From Fragilaria crotonensis (lineage: Eukaryota; Bacillariophyta; Fragilariophyceae; Fragilariales; Fragilariaceae), in the NCBI GenBank assembly GCA_022925895.1, contig JAKSYS010000013.1, positions 1 through 64,000 on the forward strand: DNA of 64,000 bases. Direction: 5' to 3'. Made by a program: the position numbers and the translations under genes. The first letter of the stretch is position 1, and every line of letters begins with the position of its first letter. Below, one piece after another: positions 11,701 to 21,454 of the stretch. A model generated the notes under the pieces. The model was not told the DNA's origin and ran no database searches. It worked only from the letters and a program-made list of their open reading frames with translations.

Positions 11701-11796
11701 GGACAACATTTTGAAGAGAAGGTTTTGAAGAAAGGGTTTTGAAGAGGACGAGTGAAGTGAAAATGAGGTGTTGAAATTGACAGGACACAGATTCAC
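8764..11796 (-). pseudogene. Zinc-finger transposase-like gene of E1 (Plavaka/KDZ-like)
   Basis: This minus-strand gene is read in about five pieces. The first (11796-11053, 247 residues; a second Met at 11709) contains a C2H2-like finger: two Cys around CQNPFC and a His-x-Cys end in YTQHIDRNIGCYNF. An acidic linker and FTFGQVLEWARS-like helices follow. The middle pieces (10723-9915) contain GATPVETMHAFRKGV, which resembles the D-x-x-H-x-x-x-x-G block after the second catalytic acid of Plavaka, CACTA and KDZ transposases. They also contain a FHKSHRQTYRKEYP-DF-NGVTNLT block that I recall from many diatom repeats. The piece at 9580-9182 has MLHIVDDMSRFGSP and CAQRPESLLIPAAKHPGRRA, like the C-terminal 'H-x-x-x-D-x-x-FGSP...E...K' part of these enzymes. 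It likely mobilised E1. Several frame breaks are visible; some could be introns. Confidence 0.6.
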
Positions 11797-11893
11797 TAAA
11801 CAGAAGTTCGAAAGCGTGCATTCAAATTGTACATTTACTTTACATTTTTGGTGTATGTAAAGAATGAAGGGGGGTGTGGTATGAATTCAAAAT

Positions 11894-13566
11894 TTGAAAA
11901 CCCTGCATGAATGTGTAGAACCTACATACCAACTCGGTACTTGGTATGAAATTCAAATGGTGGCAAAAAAGACTATCCCACAAACAGGATTTTCAGTGTT
12001 CAAAATTTGGCGCACAATCGGAAAGTTTTTCACACAACAAGGAAGCACCACAAATACAACCATGGCATCAATGGCACACCAAACAGCAGCAGGCATGACT
12101 GCCTTAAAGCCCAGCTCTAGGAAACAAAGGAGAGACTTCATAAGAGGCGTGAAACGAGTGACCACAGATCCCAATGATCTGATTCAAAGTGACAACGAGG
12201 AGGAGGAGGAGGAAGAAGTGCCACGGAAAATGGATGCAAAACTAGGACAGAAGCATGCATACGGAAATCCACCATCCCTACCTTCAACTATTAAAGTCGG
12301 GAAATCAAGTGACAGCCAACTAACATCATCGGTTCCAGGGCTAAGCAGCATAGTGGACATGAGCATGACGGAAAATACAGAAGAGAATCAAATCAGTGTG
12401 ATCAAGACTTGCATCAAAAACACGTGTTCTCTATTTGGAAGTTCTATCAAAAGACTATCATTCTCATTTCAGTGAAGATGAGAAAACACTTTGTGGCTTT
12501 ATCATGAAGCACACAAACATTCGAGGAACCGAAAACTGGTGGCTTGGGATGCGGAGAATAGTTGTAAAACACACACTGATCTTCGAACAATGCAATAAAA
12601 ACATGCAAACGAAATTCAAAGGTGAGGAATTGAAGTGAGTGTACTTTGCCAAAGCCCGAGCATACTCACACTCACTTGCATTCAACATCAAACACCTTGC
12701 ATCCAGAGGGATTCACTTCCAATTTAGGAACGTATGAACACAGCCTATACAGTGGAAGCGAGGAAGAAACCAGTTACCTCCTCAAGATGAGGGATAATAT
12801 CTGCTACTATGCCCAAATCATAGACACCTATGCCCCATGCATTGTCGGCAGCAGCAAGTGGAATAACACTATCAACATGGAGAACCACTGTGCAACAACT
12901 GACAGAAAAGTATGGAGCAAGAAAATCCTGTCCATAAGTGATGAAGCATTCATTTTGCTGTGCCTGATCAACTATGGGAAGAGGTGGTTCGCGGAATTAG
13001 TTAAGACAGAGAAAATGGTAAGTTTATCCGAATGGTTTGTCACAGAACAAACAACAAGAAACTGACTTGTTTTGTTATCACTTGTTGGAAACAGCGAATT
13101 GGTACATGGACTGATGAGGACAACAACAACCTACCCGTAAGTTACACTATGATACTAAATGAAATGAAAAACCACATCCTAACTTCTGACCAATCTTTGC
13201 AATACCATGTTCGCAGCCACCACTTTACACATTCTCCAGGAACAAGGGTGCTCATGATAATGGGGAGGCTGTGGTTGGTCACAGGTGGGAATGAGGAAAT
13301 ACGATGAATTATACATGGCCATCAAGAATGATAGAAAGAAATCAACCACCCCAACATTCAACCAGGAACTACTTAAAATGTTTCTGTCCAGAAGGAAAAA
13401 GGAGTCTGGCCGGGGGGTCAGGAAACAATTTGATGACAAGGGTAAGAAACGCCCACACAAGTGCATTGATGTATTTGACGAGGACTCTGATGAGGAGGAT
13501 GATAACTACTCCAGTCATCTTGCTCCTGAACTTGTCTACAGTGAATTGAAAGTGGAGGCAGTTTAG
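11894..13566 (+). CDS. Spliced accessory gene of E1
   Basis: This plus-strand gene diverges from the transposase gene, with about 100 bases between them. The N-terminal part (11894-12475) carries an acidic run (about residues 95-105). The later part encodes ...YGKRWFAELVKTEKM, RIGTWTDEDNNNLP and GMRKYDELYMAIKND, ending in a basic segment and an acidic tail. Two canonical introns join these in frame: 13018-13094 (GTAAGT...ACAG) and 13137-13284 (GTAAGT...ACAG). A third, 12622-12706 (GTGAGG...CCAG), would also keep the frame. The join before 12480 is unresolved: a weak splice or a frameshift. WTDEDNNNLP is reminiscent of a SANT/Myb-type start ('W-T-x-E-D/E') but the rest of the fold is not evident. 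I do not recognise the family; a DNA-binding partner of the transposase is a reasonable guess. Confidence 0.55.
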
Positions 13567-13759
13567 AATAGATCAGACACTTAGTAATGAATAGTAGAAT
13601 GGTTCATCAAAGCCACACGAATAGGCACAATTAAAACTAATCTCCAACAAAAGTTAAAATGAGCGACAATAACATCTATTATATGAACAATGTCAGCTCA
13701 GAACTACTGAGGTGATTACTTCATACACACTACACAGCAAACTTCTTCTTTTCGAATAT

Positions 13760-13990
13760 CTAATTCAGGAATTGAAATTCATGATCACAAATGAAGAAGT
13801 GGTATAGTTCATATATTTAGAGTCCAAGAGTTCAGGAATCCCACCCGAGTGTTAGTAAAATGAGTCAGTGAAATTCAGGAATTGAAATTTTGGAGCTCAG
13901 GAATGCAAAGTATGAGCTCCTATGCAAGAGATGAAAAGTTCAGGAAACATAAATTTCAGAGTTCAGGAATACGAGGAAACCCGCTTCATA
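13760..13990. repeat. E1 right subterminal repeats
   Basis: The word TTCAGGAAT or TTCAGGAA recurs at about 13765, 13829, 13873, 13899 (as CTCAGGAAT), 13938 and 13959. It matches the core of the left-end words at 2371-2440. Between this cluster and the right inverted repeat there is only AT-rich sequence. Confidence 0.6.
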
Positions 13991-14101
13991 CACATGATGT
14001 ACAAGCTCTTTAGTCCTAAGTTTTTACCTATATTTTAGGTAAAAATTATGAACAAAAAATTCTCATATCAAAGATAATTGGTTTTTCATATCCAAGAGCC
14101 G

Positions 14102-14125
14102 ACTTGGTTTTGGCACCCTTAGATG
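14102..14125 (-). repeat. E1 right terminal inverted repeat
   Basis: This is the reverse complement of 2301-2324 apart from one base. The 260 bases from here to 14386 hold nothing that I can recognise. Confidence 0.75.
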
Positions 14126-14386
14126 TAGATTTCTACTGAAAAATTTGTACCATGTACTTTTCTACCGCAAATGCTACGTCAGTACGAGGATTAAAAAATA
14201 AATATATACGATTACTTTTGAAAATACAGTACGACAATATCTGAGTTATTTTAGGTATATATAATAATGTTAAAAGCATTACAGATCGCACTTTTCACAA
14301 TTTTTTAGGTGTTGTTTTTTGTTCTGATATGGCGTCTCAACATTTTGTCGTCTTTTTTGTCGCACGGAATTTTCACACCGGGGTTA

Positions 14387-14447
14387 GGGCGTGTCCATAC
14401 AAACCAACTTCGATCCAAGTTTCGAAGTTTCCAAGGGCACATAACCA
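14387..14447 (+). repeat. Harbinger left terminal inverted repeat (first element)
   Basis: About 61 bases starting GGGCGTGTCCATACAAACC and ending CACATAACCA. They pair with 18122-18182 on the other strand; the differences cluster in the middle third. Confidence 0.9.
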
Positions 14448-14946
14448 AATCGTTCGTGATTCAACTTCGATTTCTGAGTTAGTGGGACTCGTCTTTCGCG
14501 GCCTTGGCAATCCAAGTTAACGAGACTTTTTTAGCCAAGTTAACAAATCCAAGTTTCATATCCTGTTCAACCTCTTGAGTTTTGACCACTCATTCTGGAA
14601 GATTCAACTTGATTCAAAAAGATCTTTGCATACGCATGCAAGAACAGTGTTCTGCTTCCGAGAATTAGCAACTCGTATGCATACATAATTTCGCAGAACT
14701 TGTGGCACTCTAGCATAGCAGCAGAATGCTGGGTGCCGAGAGACAATGAGTTCTGAACATTCCTCAGCATCAGCAGATGCTGACGACGCAACGTTCTTGG
14801 CCGCTCCTCAGCACGACAACGATGAAGCAACCCCTGAAGGACAGCACCGCAACGATGGCTGCTCTCTCAGTCAACAGCTCTACATCGAGTCGGGCAACAA
14901 CAAAAGGTACTGTACTTACTAAGTATTGGAGTGCGAGACAGCAACA

Positions 14947-16447
14947 ATGAACCTCTTCTCTTTTGAACGAGAGCCATGGTCCCTGCTCCCAAAGACTTCA
15001 ATCATGCGTCCTCGCAACACTGACTATGTGAATGAAATTGTGCGTCGTGCCAACTTGTTTGAAATTGTTCCAGTGCCACGTCCAAGTAACTGGACTCGTT
15101 TACAGACGTCAGAATGGCTTCATCGAAACCCAGTTCGAGATGAAAAGGACATTGAATTTTTAACGATGGAAGTACTGAGGCTTCGCAACGTGCTAGAAAG
15201 GAGGACAGACGAACAGCAGCAGGTGCCGACGAATGCTCCTGCTGGTGGTGTTCAGCGTGGTACAAGTAGCGGAGGGCGGGGTCACTGGCGCGGCAGTGTT
15301 CCATACCTTCGCATTATTATGTGTCTAACGCAGGACAATGTCAAGTGTCTTTTCCTCACGAGAGCGAACAGCCGATCGCGTCAGCAATTAGATGCACGTA
15401 ACTGTGATAATAGGTAAGTGATGTTGTGTGGTTCTCATTTCAGCACTGCTGCAATGCACTTACTAACACGTGTCGTCTTTGTTTTTGCAGACCCCCAACT
15501 GTCTTCGAAGTTATTGCTGAGCTTTGGAACAACCCTTCATTCAACCCTGTAGCTCCGCCTTCGGAATGTCATTTAGATTTCCAACTGGCAACCGATTGTT
15601 CGTATGACCTCGTCTCCGGATTAGTTCCAGCGACACCGCAGAAAGTTGAAGACTGTTTCACTTCAATGAGGTCAGAATTGCTTCGCATTATAACTCGCTG
15701 GGAGCAAAGTGGACAAGGCGAAGGCGGCAGGGACCAAGAGGAAGAAGGGGATACTGGTACTGGTGCTGACCAGGAGGAGGTCAACAGTGAAGTCGAATCG
15801 TTATCAGATGACGACTTGTCTCCTACCAGTCACAGCAGCACCACAATCGGTTCTCTCAAGAGTCGACCACCACGTGCACTCCAAAGCCGAGCGGCATTCC
15901 TCAACGGTAGGCCATCCTACCTGTTATACTTCTGGGAAGTAGCGGATACTCACCAACTACTTCAATCGTCTCTACAACGTCTCACCAATAATACAGGTGC
16001 AGCGGATGCATCAATGGCACCAAGTGTCACGAGCACAAGCAGTGGTGGCAGTCGCAGTCAGCGAGGACGGCACCGCCATGCAGGACTGCAAGAAGGGGAC
16101 CAACAAGAACATCAACGCCTTTTTACTCCTCTCATTGAATCAGTGAGAGACCTGGCCGAGTGTCAGCGACAAATGCGAATCGATCGGGAACGAGATCGGA
16201 CTCACGAACGAGAGTTGGAAGCGAAAAGGCTTCGATCAGAACAAGAAGAACAGTCTCGCAAACGTCTTTTCAACGTCGAACGGAATTGCTTGACCTCGCA
16301 CGACAATATCGTAGGATGAATGCAGAATTGGATATGAGTGACGAACGAAGTAAAAGACTTTCAGAGTTTTATGTCAATGAAGGTCGCCTCTTGGAAGAGG
16401 AGCTTCGTTTATTGGACGAGGAGGATAGCAATGATACTACTAGCTAG
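14947..16447 (+). CDS. Harbinger accessory protein, one intron
   Basis: From the Met at 14947, exon 1 runs to 15413. A 77-base intron follows (15414-15490, GTAAGT...TTTTTGCAG), and exon 2 continues in frame as R-PPTVFEVIAELW. The protein starts with a helix-rich block (PRNTDYVNEIVRRANLFEIVPVPRPSNWTR split at W), then a Gln/Gly-rich linker, an acidic Glu/Asp-rich middle and a charged coiled-coil C-terminus. It shares no motif with the E1 genes. In Harbinger elements the second gene encodes a Myb/SANT-like protein that brings the transposase into the nucleus and onto the ends. Here a tryptophan-spaced Myb pattern is not evident, so the role rests on position. Near 16270 the frame changes once and the coiled coil continues to 16447 (ending DSNDTTS), so it is slightly decayed. 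Confidence 0.65.
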
Positions 16448-16579
16448 TGTTGTGGAGCCACGTTTGTAATGAAGAAGATAGCACTGTCGTATGCCATTAA
16501 TTGTATAGTAGTCGCTTGAAGTACGATAGCATCACGCTTGCTCTTAGTAATTACTGCTCGTACTTAAATACTACGAGGA

Positions 16580-17990
16580 TCATCGCACAGGTAGAGGTGT
16601 CGGTCGCGTCACACCAATTGATGCAATGTAGGAGTGTAACTGATCTCTCGGAAGTGGTACTCCAGCATTTTCACTGACGTAGTTGTAACGTCGCTGCCTA
16701 TTGTACCGACCAGTGACGCCACCAATGTCGTCAAAATGGTTGCCACCATCCAGCAATTGTTCGGGTATGACGTCGTTGGGACTGGAGGATGGATCCCCTG
16801 TTGCAACCAAGGGTACACCACCATTGACTTCAGTCAGCCACTCATCACTCGCTGTGTGAGTCAGATCAGAATTGCCATCCTCGGCATCAATACAGTAGTT
16901 ATGGAGCTTTGCGAGTGCGAGTACTAGCGCAACAGTCTTGTGTACCGTAACATTCATCGGTATCGCACTTCGTAAGATTGCCCATCTATGTGTCAACATA
17001 CCAAATGTGCATTCAATACGAATTCGCAATTGGGAGTGATAAAAGTTGTATGAATCCTTTGTTCCACCAGAAACAGCTGCATACGGTGTTGCCATGTACG
17101 GTGTGTTCAAGTATGCATTGTCTCCAAACAGGCACAGTCCCGGAGCTAAAATGCCATCTTCAAGTTTGTTGAACAGTGACATTCCTTCGAATGCAAGACA
17201 ATCTGATGTCGATCCCGGGTACTGGATTGATATGTCCAGAATCCGTCCCCGAACATCACAGACTGCTTGACAATTCAGTCCAAACTTCTTCTTCCTTGTA
17301 CAGTGAAATTTGCCGGGCTACACCCAGAGCGTTCGCAATCTCTTGGTGATGGCTTGTGCGTCCAAATTAGAATACCATCTACTGCCCCTGCACAGCACCT
17401 GAAACCCGCACTTGAAACGTCGTAGAAGCCTTGGGCTATTGCTCGCTGCTCATCATGATTGTCGGGGTACACAATCTTAAACTTTGGATGTCTGTTGATG
17501 GCATCCACAACATACCACCAGCTGTTAGTTGTGTCGGTGTGACCAATACCGTAGGTGGTCATTATATCATAGACGGAGCCACCAGCAAACCAACGAATGG
17601 CACAAGCAAGTCGGACATCTGGCGAAATTGGTCCATTAGGAATGTATCAGGCTCCACCTTCTGACCAGATGCCTGGATGATGTAGGGACGAAGCTCATTT
17701 GCGAGACTCGTGAACGTTCGGTACTTCATTCTATATGCCCTCCTGAAGTAGACTTTTCCAAGCTCTTTGTAAATGTCTCGAACTGACCTGCGCTTGCGTT
17801 GCTGAAATACACGTCCAGGGACAGATCCCTTTTTTGTCCTTCGTGTCCGCAATCGACGCCGTCGAATCGCAACATCAACGACGACAGCAGCCACATTCGC
17901 AACGACGTTTGCGACAGACGACAAATACTCTAAATCATTTGCATACGACATTTGCTGTCTCCGCCGGGGGCTGGCAGTCATCATCGTCAT
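16580..17990 (-). pseudogene. Harbinger DDE_4-type transposase, frameshifted
   Basis: Three consecutive minus-strand frames add up to a full transposase. The N-terminal part (17990-17562) is basic and contains FRRAYRMKYRTFTSLANEL, the helix-turn-helix-like region. The middle (17562-17275) has AVDGILIWT with the first catalytic Asp, then the start of the Cys/Lys block (FHCTRKKKFGLN across the next shift). The last part (17182-16580) has GDNAYLNTPY with the second Asp and RIECTFGMLTHRWAIL with the catalytic Glu. All three acids of the DDE triad are therefore still present, but frames shift near 17630 and near 17310, so no full-length enzyme can be made. It faces the accessory gene tail to tail. 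Confidence 0.88.
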
Positions 17991-18121
17991 CGAATCTTGC
18001 TACCTTATCAAATGTGATTTCTGGAAGGTGGGCAATCGGAACTTGGATACCAGGTCCTTGGATTTCCATTTTGTTGTATGGACACTACTTCGGGGGAACA
18101 AAATCGAACCTAAAATGAATT

Positions 18122-18182
18122 GGTTATGTGCCCTTGGAAAACCTGGAAACTTGGATCGAAGTTGGTTTGTATGGACACGCCC
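18122..18182 (-). repeat. Harbinger right terminal inverted repeat (first element)
   Basis: Reverse complement of the left end. It is followed at 18183-18185 by the TTA duplication and then by the upstream region of the Mpv17-like gene. Confidence 0.9.
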
Positions 18183-18425
18183 TTAGGGTTCAACATGGGT
18201 TTGTGACCAAGAAGAAAACCCCACTACTCGTACCTCTAGGAACTCGTACAACTGTACACCTATACTACAGTCGCCAACGACAGTGCACAGTGACGTATCA
18301 AAACTGAGGTGTTGTCCACGGTTCGCATTGAGTGTGATGGCCATGATGCTTCCGGCCCCCCGCCCCTTCCCATGCGGATGTTCACAAACAAACCGTACTA
18401 CATCCCATAACACCGATTGCCTACC

Positions 18426-19130
18426 ATGAAAGTTGCTTCCAGAAATTTCATCGTCCTTGCCTTCCTGGCTGTAGCGCATTCATTCTCCCCTGCGACAACA
18501 CGTCCAACGAGATTGCCTCCATCCCCTTCGCTTAGGGCAGTCGAGTTCACTGAGGGCATTTCCGACGCATGGAACGCCTACAATGGAGCTCTGGAGGCAA
18601 ATCCATTGCTTGTCAAGTCGGTGACAGCGGGTATCATTTTAGGGGCTGCCGACCTGACTGGCCAGGCGTTTGAGAATTCACAGTCCCATGGAGCGAAGGC
18701 GATTGACGTGGCTCGCGTCGCCCGATTCGCGTTCTTCGGTCTTGTATTGCAAGCACCGTGGAATCATTTTTACTATCTTTTGTTGGATGGAGCATTGCCT
18801 CCAACCCCAGAGCCTTTCACGGCAACTACGGGAATCAAGGTCTTCATTGATCAGTTTGTTCAGGCACCCATTTTTACTGTCCTGATCTTTCTGTTTCTGG
18901 GAATTCTGGAGGGAAAGAGTGTTGACGAAGTCAAGAAACAGCTCGATTCTGACTACAAGGACACCATGGTTGCGAACTGGAAGTTGTGGGTTCCGGCTAC
19001 AGCGGTCAACATTGCATTCTGCCCTCCGGCCTTGCGAGTGTTATTCCTGAACGGAGTCTTTTCTTTGGTCCATCTTTTGTCGTTGAAGCTTAACGGATCT
19101 TCCGAAGAAGACGTGGCCGACGAATCATAG
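18426..19130 (+). CDS. Mpv17/PMP22 family membrane protein, probably plastid-targeted
   Basis: The chosen start at 18426 (234 residues; another Met lies three codons upstream at 18417) gives a signal peptide, MKVASRNFIVLAFLAVA. It is followed by HSFSPATTRPTRLPP, a diatom-type plastid cleavage motif (Phe at the cut) and a basic Ser/Pro-rich transit stretch. The mature part has the Mpv17 order: WNAYNGALEANPLLVKSVTA split at the first helix, GAADLTGQ, a conserved Arg-rich RVARFAFFG, the helix APWNHFYYLLLDG, an FIDQFVQAP motif, and the family signature NWKLWVPATAVNIAFCP-LRVLFLN near the C-terminus. Mpv17 relatives are four-helix membrane proteins of mitochondria, peroxisomes and, in plants, plastids, and probably form channels or metabolite pores. 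No intron is needed. The gene converges on the subtilase with about 105 bases between stops. Confidence 0.88.
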   Translation: MKVASRNFIVLAFLAVAHSFSPATTRPTRLPPSPSLRAVEFTEGISDAWNAYNGALEANPLLVKSVTAGIILGAADLTGQAFENSQSHGAKAIDVARVARFAFFGLVLQAPWNHFYYLLLDGALPPTPEPFTATTGIKVFIDQFVQAPIFTVLIFLFLGILEGKSVDEVKKQLDSDYKDTMVANWKLWVPATAVNIAFCPPALRVLFLNGVFSLVHLLSLKLNGSSEEDVADES

Positions 19131-19235
19131 GTCATTTCCTTCCCCTACGCTATAGCTTTATCAGCTCACGTGGCTTACTTCCTAAAGTTGATGTATGTAT
19201 CTTACGTCTAATCACAGGAAACAGGTTGAAATCAC

Positions 19236-20884
19236 CTAATGCTTGATCGGCTTGGACTCGCTTGAATTATCTCCCGTGCACTCTCCAAATGCCATGGTAT
19301 CCTCCCAGTCAAATTCGCCACCGTTCCTCACGATTACATCACCGTCAACCATGAGACTGAACGCACCATTACCGTGTGAGCAACACAACCCATCGCCAAA
19401 ACTATCCCGCACTGTGAACATGTAGCAGTTCCTTGGGATGCATTGTTCAAATGCCACAGCAGTGTTGTCGGCGTAACCAGCACCCGAGAGTTGTACAACA
19501 TTATCTGTAATGCGGCGGAGTTCCCAATTAGTTTCGCTGGCACGATCGTCCGTGAGCAACTTCAAGTCGAACAACATTTCGTCTTCACCACAATCTGATG
19601 ACGTGCTTGGTTGCTCCAGGTAGCTAAATGGCAGAGACCCTCCGTTCATGTAGAGTGCAGCTGCGTAAGCCTGTGCCAAACCATTGCCATAACTATTATC
19701 CTTTCCAGATTCGCCGAGATCTTCCGCTGATGACAAAAGAGCATCAACCAACTCAGCTGGAGTAGCAGTTGGCTTGAAGGATTTGAGTAGTGCAAGCACT
19801 CCTGCGATATGAGGAGTGGCCATCGACGTTCCAGAAATTGTCCCGTAGTCGTAGCCTTCCCTATCACAGATCAAGCACGGAGCTTTCATAGGAAAGGTAG
19901 AAAGGATATCCACACCAGGAGCTGCAATGTCAACCTGACGGTTGTACTGTGAGAAAGGAGCAATCGCTTTGTTTTGGTCGAGGGCACCCACAGATATAAC
20001 ACTTGGGTAGCTCGCCGGAAAGGACCAGACACCATTGCCAGCGTTTCCGGCAGCGGCGACGGTAAGCACGTTATCTTCCTCCAGAATTTGTCTAAAACCC
20101 CAAACTTCAAAGATGTTCGGGAGAGGTCCTCCAAGTGACATGGAAATGACGCTAGCGCCATTGGATACGCATTGTTGAGCCGCAGCGAGAATACCAGAGG
20201 AATACGCATACCCCCCACTGTCAGTGAACACTTTTACTGAGAAAATGTTCGCATCTGGGGCGACACCAACAACACCCTTTCCGTTTCCTTCCTCTGCGGC
20301 AATGATCCCTGCACAGTGGGTTCCATGGCCGACTCCATCATCATCCCACGGCATTTCACTGCTGTCTAAGCCAGATACACGCGGCAGGTCCTCGTGAGTA
20401 CCGTAAACACCGGTATCGACAACACAGACAGTAACATTTTGTCCCCGAGCACCAATTTTCCAGACTTCTCTCGCCTGAACCATATCGATACCATAGGGGG
20501 TGACCTCCTCATCGGTTTGCAACCTATGGCGCTTGGCGCTCTCCGGGATGTACTGAGGATAACGCGGCACGTCGTCACGGACAACCACTACATCTGGATT
20601 CGCTTTCAAGGACTCCACTTCGCTTTCAGGGAGTGTCATGACGAAGGTGTCCAGTCCTTTGAAGTCATAGTGTACTCTAGTTTGACTGGAACGCTGCTGA
20701 AGTTCAGCCTGAAGGCGCTGCGTCGATTGCGACGATATTTGACAAAAACTCGGCGAGTTGGTTCTTGAAGCTGTTGCTCATTCGGCACTGTGTACACAGA
20801 ACGACGGAGATTGATGACCTCGTCCTTAGTAGCGGAGACAGTGGCGCACACGGCAGCAAAAATGATAATCTTGAAGGCACGCAT
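19236..20884 (-). CDS. Secreted subtilisin-like serine protease (S8) with apparent frameshift in the propeptide
   Basis: The Met at 20884 gives a signal peptide (MRAFKIIIFAAVCATVSA) and the start of an I9-type propeptide with RRVFVKYRRNRR. The reading then has to move by one base near 20720-20740 to continue as LQAELQQRSS, YDFKGLDTFVMTLPE and the mature enzyme. The mature part has the full triad: VVDTGVYGTHEDL (Asp), GHGTHCAGIIAA (His) and GTISGTSMATPHIAGV (Ser), plus AAAGNAGNG carrying the oxyanion Asn. After the catalytic domain is a Cys-rich tail with YMFTVRDSFGDGLCC, a small beta domain frequent in secreted stramenopile proteins. It should act outside the cell or in the vacuole. The frame break could be a sequencing error, a mutation or allelic decay; no GT-AG intron fits without removing the conserved propeptide strand. 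Confidence 0.85.
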
Positions 20885-21454
20885 AGTTTGCAAATTTGTG
20901 ACCATTTGGGCGGCGGTTGTCAGAGTGAAACAGGGTACACGCCCAAGGAATAACACCCGACTTGAAACCGTGTTCCAAATAAGTGACCCAGGGAAGAACA
21001 CCCAAACTTGCAAAATTGGAATTGAGGGACGAGATTCAAAAGGCATAGTCGTGCAAACATGATAGTGCGTCCTCATCATTGAAGCCTAGATCTCCTAGTG
21101 CAGATGCAGGTTCAGACAGGGTTGCTTGTCTTGATACCTGTCGTCACCTAAAACTAGGATCCACGACTCGGGCACGAAACGCGAACGAGTCTTGAATCAT
21201 TTCGTCTACCCGGTAGCGCATGCGGGAGTTCATCAGACAGTTTCTTAAGTAGGCGATCGAGTTTGTGCAATGATTCCACAGGGGAGCATCAATTAACCAA
21301 CCGTGTATGGCCCTACAAGAATCGCTACGCCTCCGAACAGAGGATTCCTCTCCTGGCGAGCCTGGTCGAATGCCACCTAACCAGCGCGGTATCGAACATT
21401 GAAGTTAATGATCAACAGCTGCGCTTGGGCGTTGGCTCGTTGAATCGCTTCGTA

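Larger units (their letters stand above)
2301..14125. mobile_element. E1: 11.8 kb terminal-inverted-repeat transposon carrying protease/acetyltransferase cassette
   Basis: The two ends are 24-bp inverted repeats (2301-2324 and 14102-14125) that differ at one base. Inside each end lie several copies of a TTCAGGAAT/TTCAGGATTCC word. Three gene blocks lie between: a plus-strand cassette (about 4400-8770), a minus-strand zinc-finger/transposase-like gene (11796-8764) and a plus-strand spliced gene (11894-13566). The coding blocks are tightly packed and the left 2 kb is non-coding tandem repeat. I could not find a convincing target-site duplication, so the outermost base is uncertain by a few positions. 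The minus-strand gene looks like the mobilising enzyme; its family (Plavaka/KDZ-like) is an inference from motif layout. Several frames are broken, so this copy is probably not autonomous. Confidence 0.7.
14387..18182. mobile_element. PIF/Harbinger transposon with 61-bp inverted repeats and TTA duplication
   Basis: The ends start GGGCGTGTCCATACAAACC and match each other for about 61 bases with a handful of differences. Immediate flanks are TTA at 14384-14386 and TTA at 18183-18185, the target duplication typical of PIF/Harbinger. The element holds the usual two convergent genes: an accessory protein on the plus strand and a DDE transposase on the minus strand, tail to tail around 16450-16580. 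The transposase has at least two frameshifts and the accessory gene one, so this copy is no longer autonomous. The right end lies 240 bases upstream of the Mpv17-like host gene. Confidence 0.92.
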
